Source: Phaonia tiefii
Taxonomy: Eukaryota; Arthropoda; Insecta; Diptera; Muscidae
Direction of reading: 5' to 3'
NCBI GenBank assembly: GCA_963931995.1
Contig: OZ008368.1
Location: forward strand, 126,401,024-126,465,023
Length of the DNA: 64,000 nt
The notes beneath the pieces were generated by a model. It worked only from the letters and a program-made list of their open reading frames with translations. It had not been told where the DNA came from and did no database searches. The translations under genes and the position numbers were made by a program. Positions 20,745 through 30,247 of this stretch are shown here, piece after piece. The number at the start of each line of letters is the position of its first letter. The first letter of the stretch is position 1.

Positions 20745-20752
20745 TATAAAAG
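20745..20752 (+). promoter_or_regulatory. TATA box of X4
   Basis: TATAAAAG in the conserved leader (CACACAATATAAAAGCGACACG), placed between the 5' TIR and the coding region. The same octamer and flanks occur in X3. Confidence 0.5.
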
Positions 20753-20870
20753 CGACACGACGCTCACATCGAGGCATTATACAGCGCGACGTCAACGAGA
20801 GCTCAGCGGTGAAAGTTATAAAGTGAAAGTGAAAGTAAAAAAAGTGAAAGTGCTACAGTATAATTCGCAC

Positions 20871-21461
20871 ACAACATTGGCAACTGACAATTTCAATAAG
20901 CAGTGTGAAAATATTGATGGCCCTGACATTAGAAAGCTATTCAAGAGCAACTTTGATTCATCGCTTGATGAAAATCATTCAATGGCATGGATTTACCTTC
21001 AGCGTGTATGCACCAGAGTCTTGGGAGGGGATCGAGACGCGGAACCGGAAGCAAGAGAATGGGTGAAACAAATGCTGCATTATTTTGAGATAATCGGCGC
21101 ATCGGTGACATTAAAGCTGCATTTTCTTCATTTTCATTTTGACGATTTTATCAAACAACTCCCTACCGAATCCGTTGAGCAAGGAGAACGGTTTCACCAA
21201 ACCACAATGCCCATGGAACAACGGTACAAAGACAAAAACCTCGACGCATTGCTTGCAGAGGTATGTTGGTGGAGTCACAAGATCACCCTGTATGATGTTA
21301 ATGAAGTATTTGAAGAAGAAAGAGCTGATGATGGAGGGCAGTCTGGAAGCAACGTGCCTGTGGACACCATAATTGCTGAATCAGAGTCAGATTCGGACGA
21401 CGATTTGGATCCACAACTTAAGAGAGCGCGATTTGCAATTCCAGGGCCATCAACATTATAA
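20871..21461 (+). pseudogene. Family X protein, C-terminal region (X4)
   Basis: The open frame running to TAA 21459-21461 is related to the family from about 20905: ENIDGPDIRKLFKS, MAWIYLQRVCTRVLGG, WVKQMLHYFEIIGASVTLK, LHFLHFHFDDFIKQLP (His-rich), VEQGERFHQTTMPMEQRY and LLAEVCWWSH. It ends in an acidic Ser/Asp tail (ESESDSDDDLDPQ) and KRARF. The EQGERFHQ motif is the hallmark by which I recognise this insect multicopy family. The frame is open upstream to 20676, but that part is leader sequence in another copy, so the true start is unknown. No stop or shift breaks the C-terminal domain. Whether this is a separate short product or a deletion derivative is undecided. Confidence 0.62.
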
Positions 21462-22119
21462 ACATAATACGAATACTTTTTTTTAATATTTTTGTAATAG
21501 ATAGCATAGTATCTCAATGTTGAAGTAAATAAAAAACAAATGAAATTAAAAACCGGTGTTAAGAATAATTCCCAGGAAGTTTATATGTTCTAGAAATTTG
21601 TTTATTGAGATCTTAGGTAAATTTTTGTAGTTGATTGTTTCCTTGAATTTTGAACGGTTTGCTACCTATGAACCTGAACACGGGAAAAAACGTAAAAAAA
21701 ATCGAATTTTTTTTAAGTTTTTTGCGATTTTTATCTGGAAGGTGAAGTTTTTTTGATTTTTGTTCTTTATGACAAGAGCTATAATTTTTGTTCCTTATGA
21801 CAAGAGCTACACCTTTGCCTCAGAGAGTAAATCGAAATTCTGAACGGTTTGCAAGATATGAGCCTGAGAAAATGATCACATTTTTACGAAAATGATACCG
21901 AGGCCCCAAATCTTTGGCGGCCCATAAAAAAAAAGTGTATGACATTGGGAAAAATTGGGAAACACGGGTCTTTTTTTTTTAGTCTTTTATCACGTAGTGG
22001 TGTCCGTATATGGTTATTTTGCCATGACTTAAAAAATTACACACAGTGTTATTATAAATTATGTAACTGAATAAAAAAATATAAGCTCTATTTTATAAAT
22101 TTTATTTGCTATTAATTAA

Positions 22120-22740
22120 ATGACAATTTTCGAAAGTGTTGATAAATCAAAAAGGTTTTTATGCCTTACATGCATGCTTTTGGAAAGCATAACTTACAAA
22201 TTCGTCCAAAAAGAAACCATATTCGGAATGCACGTTCACATATTGCACGTTCATTGCCAAGAAGAAGTTATTTTGGAATCCATACACGAAGTTTTTAGAA
22301 ACGAAAGTGGAAGCAAGTATCATGTCTGCTTAAGCTTCCAAAATAACGCTTACGGCAGACGGTCATTCTTTTAAGAAAGTAATGGGACCTCGTAAGAGAA
22401 GATAGCGTCACTCACGAACGAAAAGTAAGCATGCCATAATGAGTTCTTTCATGCTTCTTTTTTGACTGGGGTAACAACAGAATTCTACTACTTCTACTTC
22501 GCTTGACTTCGTATTGTGATTTTATGCACATACACGAATGCTTTGTCGACAGTACTCCAAAGTACTTCCTTGTCGCAACTTCGTTACAGTACATGTCTTG
22601 AAAAAATGCAAATGGCTTGAATGACCAGTCAAGAGGTGAGTTGAACATGAATATGAACAAATTTTATAAATCTCGCTTCGTAGATTCGATGCAAATGCTT
22701 CAATGAAGGATTTCATAATTTTATGAAGGTAAAGTTTTCA
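22120..22740. repeat. Repeat family R2, copy 2
   Basis: Near-parallel to 54480-54790: GCTTTTGGAAAGCATAACTTACAAATTC, AAAAAGAAACCATATTCGGAATGCAC, AAGTGGAAGCA and AAGATAGC.TCACTC. Its right part (22530-22640) matches the MITE TIR at 23040-23906 (ACGAATGCTTTGTCGACAGTAC, CGCAACTTCGTTACAG.ACATGTCTTG). Confidence 0.5.
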
Positions 22741-23039
22741 GTGTAGAAATCTCAGATACTGATTAATTTACGGATGATGAGGAAGACAGGAACGTGAACA
22801 TGTTTACAGTGTACGTTGCTTGGTTGCTTAACGTCTCAAGATTTGTATCTAAAATATAGTCAGGGATTTAAGCTAAATGGTTTTAGAAGCTTTCTCATGA
22901 GGACAAATTAGTCACAGCCGAGTACTCCATATTGGGAAGCATCTGTCTTGCAGGCTTCGTGGTATCACAATGAAACTCAATGGATTAAGTGCTTTAATGT
23001 TATATTCCACTCTGCCTAACCTAACCTAAAGTATATATT

Positions 23040-23906
23040 AGACATTTGCACAAGACGTCTTGACAAGACATTTGCTTTTTTCAAGACATTTTCTGTAGCG
23101 AAGTTGCGACAACCAAGAACTTCGGGGTACTAGCGACAAACCATTCGTGAAGTTGCATATGTGTGTGTGTTTACAACACGATGCGAAAAAAAAGTATTTA
23201 TGTTGTGTTTGAAGCTACAGCACACACACACATATACACCTTCACGAATGCTTTGTCGATCGTACCCACATAAACATAATACAAACACTTTTTTCGCTTC
23301 CCAGTAAGTACATCGGATCCGAAACGGATCTGACATCTCTGATTTGATTTCGAGATCGGTTCCGTTCTCGATTCGAGACAGGATACTCGAGCGGCCGTGA
23401 TTCATCTTTCTTTCTCAAAACCAGAATTGGGTCCAATCTCGAAATCGTGTCAGATCCGAACTCGATCTCGAAACGATCTAACTGGAAAATTAAAACGCGA
23501 ACAATATGTGTTAGATGCATGTAAAAAAGGTTTGCAAAATGAAATTATCGGAAGAGCCACATTTTGCACACATATACACTAATATTAAGTACATTATAAA
23601 TTGAAAACATATATGTATATAAAATATAAAATTTCAATAAAAAGAATCATAAAATAAGACTAATATAGGTCGTATAAAGTAATTAAAATCACCAAATTAT
23701 TTATTGTTGGTTACTTGAATGAAATCAGAGAAAGCGGATCTGGACGGGATCCGAATCGGTTCAGCGAAAGCGTAATCCAGCATGTTGGACACACACGAAA
23801 TGCTTCGTCGACAGTACCCCGAAGTACTTGGTTATCACAACTTCGTTACAACAAATGTCTTGCAAAAAGAGCAAATGTCTTGTTAAGACGTCTTGTGCAA
23901 ATGTCT
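23040..23906. mobile_element. MITE, 867 bp, R2 family
   Basis: Inverted ends read AGACATTTGCACAAGACGTC from both sides. TIRs are about 110 bp, continuing TTG/AACAAGACATTTGC, then GAAGTTG, CCAAG and ACTT. AGACATTTG and CAAGAC are repeated within each TIR. The interior contains a second inverted ACACACACATAT/ATATGTGTGTGTG pair and GATCCGAATC-type words, but no gene. The target duplication is not resolved. The right end lies 11 bp from element Y2. Confidence 0.65.
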
Positions 23907-24417
23907 ACTATGTAGATTAGAGTGGCATTGAAATGTATGAAGAAAATAAACTTTAATTTTTCGTAAAAGCCCAGGCGGATTATTGTAACACTTAGTCTAA
24001 AACTTAAGTGTTGAAAATTTGAGCTAAATAGGGCTACTCTAACCCGTGCCCCACTGGGGTCAAAGTTAAAATTTACGTAAATTCAGCAAAGTACCTGCAA
24101 TTACTCAGAGAATTCGCTTTGTTTGTGCTGATTTTGATAAAAACCAATCAAAATATTGTTGTAAAAAATGTGAACTATATCCGAAATAAATTTTAGAAAA
24201 CTTAACCCTTTTGTGCCCAGCGGGTCAAAATGACCCATATATTGTATTACATACATACATATATCAAAACCAAGATACAACTTTGCTTTGTGGATTTTTT
24301 ATTGGAATTCATTTCGCAAACTATTTAAATTAGCTTCTTTCGAATATTGCTGTCTATAATTGTGTACAACCTGAAAATTGAAACAAAAAGATAGGGTTGA
24401 TATTTACTACAGAACTA

Positions 24418-26110
24418 TTATAAGATTTTAATATATATTATCATTACCTTGAAAAGATATTGCCTTTGTTTTTCATCTGTTGTAATTTTTCCATGATAAT
24501 CTTGGATTAGTTTTATCCCTCTTTCGGCGCAGTCGTTAACAATTTTTATGTTTTGAATAATTTCCTTTCCTTTCCTATATTCTTCAATATCATTCCAAGT
24601 ACTTGGATCTCTTTCTAAGAAATTGGTTGAAATCTTAAATCTTTTAAAAAGATGCATTGTTTTTTTAGAGAACAATTCTCTCAAAATAGATGAATTATCC
24701 CTGCCAAAAAAGTTTTTAATATTGTCTTGTTTAATCAAAAACTTTTTTGGAACATCTTCACATTCGTCTTAATTTTTTTTTGCATTATAAGCTAAACACA
24801 TTTTTTCTGCCAGCGTGAAATGTCGATTCTATCATCGAATAAAGCAAATCTTACACATTCATCGCTTAGGTAATATAGGTGATTAATAAACTTAGAAACA
24901 GCTTTTTCTGATATTTTTTTGTTCAATAATTGATACTTTTCCATTTTCCGTATAAATTTAATATCATTTAAAGGCGCTTGTTCAGTCTTATCTGCATTGA
25001 AGCAGAAGGGCGAATATCACTTAAGAATGAATCCAGCAACTTCAATCAATCCATTCACTTCAGATTCGGTTATTTCCGGAAACTGGTTTTGAAACATTAA
25101 AATTTTCAAACAATAGATAGCCATAGCCATCCACCTGGCTAAGTTCATTGCACCAGGCTTCGCAAATTTCAATCCCCGGGGTGGAGTTCCTCCTAAGAAA
25201 ATTATTATTAACTCCAAAAAATCTTTATAATCACTCCGCGGAAGGTCGTCCTTAATTTTTTTATTCGCGAAATCTAAAATCTCATCACGTTCATTGCCTA
25301 AAATCTCTTCTATTCGCGGATATGACAATCCCGTCAAAAAATTAGTGTGATTTATATTTGGCCAATATTTCTTAAACTTTTTAAATATTACAACTTCAGG
25401 TCCAGTTGATACCCCCATTCCTTCCACAAACACAGCTGCTAGCACTATTTCAAATATATGATGTCTGCAACCAAGGAATAGAATATCTCGTCCGATTCTC
25501 TTTTCTAAAATAGTGCACGCCCCTTTAAATATGCCTGTGTTCGATGAAGTTGTATCGAATACAAACGCCTCTGTTTTTTCTAAAACCTGATTCTCCTCTA
25601 AAGTATCATATATAGCAGATGCTATTTCTATTCCAGTTCCTGATGGAATATCAGGCATATTTAAAATGTGTTAAATTTTCTTAGCCGTTACTATTACTGA
25701 AAGACGATCTTCGGTTTTCCCTGTAAAACCTGGCAATAGTTTTGTATCCCAGTGTATTGCTAGGAGTTGAGATTCTTTGGTGAATTTCGATACAACGTTT
25801 ATACTATTTTCTTTTCGTAACTCATCCCTTTGTTGACGTATTGAATTACGGTTTATAATGAAATCTGACGAACTAGCGCCAACGGCATCTAGAATAGCTA
25901 TTATTATGTGGACTGAATCTCTCGAACTAATCTTTAATTTATCCAAAACGGCCGCTAGTCTAGGAGTTAATATCCGTTTGCAAGCCCTTTTTTTGGTTTT
26001 ATGACATCCTCATTTATTATTTCAGTATATTCAACATCCTCACTTTCAGTCGATTCTCCGTTTCTTGAAGCATCCGAACATAAAGAGTCGTAAGTAACAA
26101 AACCTGCCAT
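24418..26110 (-). pseudogene. Y2 hAT-like transposase, central and C-terminal parts
   Basis: Minus-strand pieces in order: MAGFVTYDSLCSDASRNGES (from about 26108, one frameshift in a run of A at about 25985), DKLKISSRDSVHIIIAILDA (25946-25671), then 25658-25017. That last piece has FVFDTTSSNTGIFKGACTIL (probable first catalytic Asp region), FLGCRHHIFEIVLAAVF (Cys-His block as in hAT proteins) and GAMNLARWMAMAIYCLK. A short broken piece (YLSDECVRFALFDDRIDI) leads to 24738-24418 with FLERDPSTWN, VNDCAERG and DEKQRQYLF. Y1 shares the last two regions. Stops and shifts at the joins make it inactive. Confidence 0.7.
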
Positions 26111-26114
26111 AATT

Positions 26115-28136
26115 TTTGAAATCGCCCTGGATGATTTCTATAATATTATTAATGGCTATATTTCTAAGTCTGTACCCAAGAGGCCAATAAGGGGTAATAC
26201 TGGTCCCCCATGGTCCTCAAGGGCTCTAAATAGTCTCAAGAATGTAAGGAATAGATGTTCGAACAAGTATAAAAAATCTGGACTGCTAGCAGACTATGCT
26301 AGGTATATTGTTGCTAGGAGTAGATACAACTCTAAATCTCGTGAGAGTTACAGATTATATTTGGATAGGTTGAAGGCTAATTTTAAACGGAACCCCAAAT
26401 CATTCTTTAGATTTGTTAACTTGAAGCGTAATTCGTCTTCCACACCTTGTAGGATCAAAATGAACGGTATTGAATATTCAGATGAAGAGTCTATTGCTAA
26501 TTGTTTCGCCGATTTTTTCGCATCTATTTATTCCACCCGAGCCTATGATGTTTCCAAATCATACCCGTACACTGTCCGCTCTACCATTCCGTTTGATGCA
26601 CCTGTCGTAAATTCTTCGTGGTTGCTAGATAACTTAATCAGCTTGAAAGCCTCGAATAAAGCTGGTCCTGATGGTATCCCGGACTCTATGTTGAAATACT
26701 GCTCGAATTCTCTCAGCTTACCGTTGACTCTCTTATTTAACGCTTCGTTGAAGTTCGGCCATTTTCCTGCAAAGTGGAAGAGCTCTTATATAATCCCTCT
26801 CCACAAATCTGGTAGTTTAGTAAATGTTGCAAATTATAGGGGAATTGCAAAATTGAGTGCCATTCCTAAACTTTTTGAGAAGTTAGTCACAGAGGTAATT
26901 TCTCATCAGGTTTCCTCTATTTTAGATCCATGTCAACATGGCTTTCGGAAGGGTCGTTCCACCGTGACTAATTTGCTTCAGTTTTCCTCTTCTATTATTG
27001 ACGGCTTTATTAATGGAGATCAAACTGATGTGATTTTTACCGATTTTAGTAAGGCTTTTGATAAAGTTGACCACAATTTGTTATTATATAAATTAGGGGC
27101 AATGGGTTTTAATTGTAACATGCTGAATTGGATTAGTTCTTATTTAATGAACAGAGAACAGATGGTATCATTTGGTCGATCATTCTCAAGATCTATTTTT
27201 GTGTCATCTGGGGTGCCTCAGGGCAGTCATCTTGGGCCGGTTCTATTTTTGTTATTCATTAACGACTTACCCGCCTCCATAATGCACTCTAAATTGTTAA
27301 TGTACGCTGATGACGTGAAGATCTATTTTTCTTACAAGGATCCTTGTCAATATGCTTTACTTCAGAGGGATTTGTCTACTTTCCAGACGTGGTGCGAGAC
27401 CAATTTGATGGAGCTTAATTTTACGAAATGTAAGCATATGCTGTTCTCTAGGTCATCATTATTTTCGGCAAAATACATTTTAGGTGGCAATGTTCTTGAA
27501 TCGGTGGATTCATTTGTTGATCTTGGTGTTCTCTTGGACAGAAAATTGAATTTCAACTCCCACATAATTACGATGGTGAACAAGGCTTATGGCGTTCTGA
27601 ACTTTATTAAACGTTGGGCAAAGGAATTTTCAGATCCCTACGTTACGAAAAATCTTTTTACTTCACTAGTCCGCCCTATTCTCGAATATGGATCAGTTGT
27701 TTGGGACCCCCAGTACAATTTGTATGTTAATATGATTGAATCGGTCCAGAAACAGTTTCTCATTTTTTGTCTGAGAAATCTTCAATGGAACCCGAACCAT
27801 AATCTTCCTTCGTATAGCAGTAGACTAGCATTGATCAGATTGCCGACTCTTAGTAGTAGACGTACCATGATAAACTCTATTACAGTTTTGAAGATAATTG
27901 ATGGATGTATATGTTCTGAATTTCTGTTATCTAAGATTTTCATAAATGTCCCATTGAGACCCACGAGGTACTATAAACTCGTAAACATCGAGTTTCAGCG
28001 TTCGAATTATGCGTCCTTTGATCCAGTTAGGAGAATGTGTCGTGACTTTAATGAGCTATATCAGTTTATTGATTTCACAGGTAGTTGGGAAACGACAAAG
28101 TCTAGCATAATTTGTCATTTGAACCGATTGCATTAG
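26115..28136 (+). CDS. Jockey-like reverse transcriptase (ORF2, 5'-truncated, open)
   Basis: 673 codons without a stop. The start is missing; the first ATG is 26361, but homologous coding begins at FEIALDDFYNII. Domains: a linker (KRPIRGNTGPPWSSRALNSL), SNKAGPDGIPDSML (RT motif 0/1), YRGIAKLSAIPKLFEK, QHGFRKGRST, DVIFTDFSKAFDKVDH (catalytic Asp), SSGVPQGSHLGPVLFLLFIN, LLMYADDVKIYF (catalytic YADD), and a C-terminal region to NRLH. No RNase H follows, consistent with Jockey/CR1-group elements. Catalytic motifs are intact, but loss of the endonuclease means it cannot move alone. Confidence 0.9.
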   Translation, partial: FEIALDDFYNIINGYISKSVPKRPIRGNTGPPWSSRALNSLKNVRNRCSNKYKKSGLLADYARYIVARSRYNSKSRESYRLYLDRLKANFKRNPKSFFRFVNLKRNSSSTPCRIKMNGIEYSDEESIANCFADFFASIYSTRAYDVSKSYPYTVRSTIPFDAPVVNSSWLLDNLISLKASNKAGPDGIPDSMLKYCSNSLSLPLTLLFNASLKFGHFPAKWKSSYIIPLHKSGSLVNVANYRGIAKLSAIPKLFEKLVTEVISHQVSSILDPCQHGFRKGRSTVTNLLQFSSSIIDGFINGDQTDVIFTDFSKAFDKVDHNLLLYKLGAMGFNCNMLNWISSYLMNREQMVSFGRSFSRSIFVSSGVPQGSHLGPVLFLLFINDLPASIMHSKLLMYADDVKIYFSYKDPCQYALLQRDLSTFQTWCETNLMELNFTKCKHMLFSRSSLFSAKYILGGNVLESVDSFVDLGVLLDRKLNFNSHIITMVNKAYGVLNFIKRWAKEFSDPYVTKNLFTSLVRPILEYGSVVWDPQYNLYVNMIESVQKQFLIFCLRNLQWNPNHNLPSYSSRLALIRLPTLSSRRTMINSITVLKIIDGCICSEFLLSKIFINVPLRPTRYYKLVNIEFQRSNYASFDPVRRMCRDFNELYQFIDFTGSWETTKSSIICHLNRLH

Positions 28137-28461
28137 TGCTGTATATTCGTTAACGTACATATGTAAATTTAATTTACTTTATCCTTACTATCTGGTCTGA
28201 TTTATGATTTGGTTTTCGTTTTGCTCGTAATTATTATATATTGAAGTATCTTATGTTAATATCTCGTGATGTGCTTTTATACTTATTTATGTTAGTGTAA
28301 TACCAACTGGTGAAGAATTTCTGTAGTTGGTTGTAACGTGTGAACTTATAATCCTTGCTCTCCCGTTATAGACCGGTCTATAATGTGTACGCTGTCCTCA
28401 CGTTATGGGGACGTGGCCCTCTCGGTCGGTAGGGGCGGGTAAGAGTGGCGGCGATGGGTTC

Positions 28462-28463
<2 letters not shown>

Positions 28464-28499
<36 letters not shown>
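28464..28499 (+). repeat. Poly-A tail of the Jockey-like LINE
   Basis: 36 consecutive A, marking the 3' end of the retrotransposed transcript and the junction with Y2 sequence. Confidence 0.9.
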
Positions 28500-28504
<5 letters not shown>

Positions 28505-28509
28505 TTAGT

Positions 28510-29097
28510 ATGACATAGGGTAAAAGTGGGGTTTATTAAATGTACAATACCTTTTGAAGTTGATGGGGTTTCCTGAAACTGTTGCTTCCTAAGTCTTTCC
28601 TGTTGTTGGCGTTGTTTTTCTTCCTTCTTTTGTAAGCTTACATCAATTCCTAGCATGCAACCCCCACGTCCTTTAAGTCTTTGTCTGATCAAACAGTGTT
28701 TGTCTTCCTCGATTTTCATAAGATTGAGTGCATCCACATGAGCCATGTCAAATAAATCATTAAGTGACTTGTTCCAATATTCTAACTTCTTTTTGTAACC
28801 GTCAGAAGTTCTAGCCTTATGTCTCGATAATGTCCTCTAATTATTGTAAATGAACAATAATTTTTTTCATAGTTTATGCTTTTTTGGATGGGAACGCGGG
28901 CTTTCTCCCAAAAAAACGTAGCACTCTTTAACAACTAGCCGAGCACTCTCCTTAATACTTAATTTCGCCACTTTTGTATGATGAAAAAAAACTCTAAAGC
29001 AATCCAATTTTGATGGAAGCTTACAGCCAGTTAAATTGTCTTTTGGATAACCAATTAAATTAAATTCACTTCGTACTTTTGCCATATTTTGACTCAC
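28510..29097 (-). pseudogene. Y2 hAT-like transposase, N-terminal parts
   Basis: Minus strand. 29097-28867 gives MAKVRSEFNLIGYPKDNLTG, then FFHHTKVAKLSIKESARLVV. After a break (28840-28866) comes 28820-28510 with SDGYKKKLEYWNKSLNDLFD, MAHVDALNLMKIEEDKHCLI, RQRLKGRGGCMLG and a Gln/Arg/Lys-rich coiled-coil-like segment (EEKQRQQQERLRKQ). The DLFD(I/M)AH.DAL..(M/I)KIEEDK block is characteristic of this insect and hydrozoan family. The Jockey LINE separates these parts from the rest at 26110. An intron may lie at the break. Confidence 0.6.
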
Positions 29098-29697
29098 AAA
29101 ACTTAAAAAACCGATAAAAAATCACTTGGACAGACTTAGTTTACTCGAGTGCTAAAAACTTTCAACTGTTGTTACGACGATCGCTTTCCATATTACAAGT
29201 TTCACAATTTACAAAAATTTGAAAAATCTAGTACTCCTTGACTTTTTTATTCATAAATTCGTTAATTTGAAATATACTTCGAATTAATGGGGAGTACACG
29301 AAAAATGTGGCATACGTTAAGGCTTATATCTATTGTCATCATTGCATACACGTTTTGTGTATTTTCAAATATTTCAACAAAATAGTTTCAACCCCCCTTG
29401 GTACAGAAGGGTTAAATTTACTGAAATGTATTTTGGGATATAGTTAACATTATCTAAAACTATAATTTGGATGGTTGTCATCAGAATGAGCGCACACATA
29501 ACAATTTTTTTTGTAAATTGTAAGCAATTTGCTGAATTTAGGTCAATTTGAACTTTGACCCCAGTGGGGCACGGGTTAGAGTTGTCGGATTTAGCTCAAA
29601 TTTTCACCATTCATGTTTTAGAGTAAGTGTTACCATAATTCACATGGGCGTTTACGAAAATCCAAAGTTGGATTTTCAGTGCCACTCTAATGTAGAT

Positions 29698-30239
29698 ACA
29701 TACATACATACAATTTCGTATTTCTTTCTATTATTGGCAGTCTTACTTTTTAAATTTATTCAAGTTCAACTAATGGGGTTTCGTCCAGAAACAAAAGTTT
29801 TCCGATCTTAATGCTCGGTATACCTCAAGCGTAATATGCATAAAGGGATTCTCATTAATATGATGAGTTTTTCGGTACATAAAATTTGGGTGAATTCGAC
29901 AAAATGCCTAACGTCTTCTAATGAAGACCTTACCGAGACCAGAATAAGCTATACATATAATGGATAAGCTTTTTTTGCTCAACTTTTTTGAAAATAATAT
30001 AAAGTTACTAAATCAGATTTATTTGAAATAAAAACTGCCTTGCGGTTGAATAAATTGTAATATATGGAAGGTGCAATATTTTTGGAACATCAAAGGTCTA
30101 GTGCGAGTCACAAAACCCGGTTTAGCTTTTCATTACACTGACCGTGGATTAATTTATTAAGGAAATTAGTATGTTAACGAATATTTGGGCTATCCACGTG
30201 CCCGTATCGTTATCCGGGGGAGAAAACACTAGTGTACTT
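29698..30239. other. Spacer between Y2 and the hAT element, no gene seen
   Basis: AT-rich; (TACA)n near 29697-29712. No domain or repeat boundary recognised. Confidence 0.4.
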
Positions 30240-30247
30240 AACATGAC

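Larger units (their letters stand above)
20055..22048 (+). mobile_element. Family X element X4 (complete, 1994 bp)
   Basis: Flanked by TTA on both sides (20052-20054 and 22049-22051). Ends are CACAGTGCAACACG (left) and, inverted, CACTGTGTGTAATTTT (right). The TIRs are about 440-490 bp (20055 to about 20490 and 21555-22048), sharing TGATCATTTTCTCAGGCTCATA, CAAACCGTTCAGAATTTCG and CTTCCTAG/GGGA. Between them lie a leader with a TATA box and a frame encoding the C-terminal third of the family protein. X4 is the best-preserved pair of ends in the window. The N-terminal and middle regions are absent, so it is internally deleted. Confidence 0.82.
26111..28499 (+). mobile_element. Jockey-like non-LTR retrotransposon, 5'-truncated, nested in Y2
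   Basis: The reverse-transcriptase frame begins abruptly at about 26111, with no ATG or endonuclease, and is followed by a 330-bp 3' UTR and a 36-A tail (28464-28499). This is 5' truncation as expected from target-primed reverse transcription. It lies in the opposite orientation within Y2. No convincing target duplication was seen. The intact frame and pure A tail suggest a young insertion. Confidence 0.85.
23918..29689 (-). mobile_element. hAT-like long-TIR element Y2 (with nested LINE)
   Basis: An exact 8-bp target duplication ATGTAGAT (23910-23917 and 29690-29697) flanks TAGAGTGGCA and, inverted, TAGAGTGGCA ends. The TIRs are about 310 bp, sharing GTGCCCCACTGGGGTCAAAGTT, GAACTATATCC and TTAACCCTT.TGT. 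The minus strand holds a transposase-like gene in several pieces (29097 to 24418), interrupted by a Jockey-like LINE (26111-28499). Duplication size and TAGAG ends fit the hAT superfamily. Without the LINE the element would be about 3.4 kb, probably near full length. Confidence 0.85.

Noticed and set aside
20559..20795. Frames MTSRCIMPRCERRVAF and similar in X1, X3 and X4 leaders as a conserved peptide
   Set aside because: Conservation is explained by shared leader DNA with a TATA box; the frame runs antisense through it with no start context.
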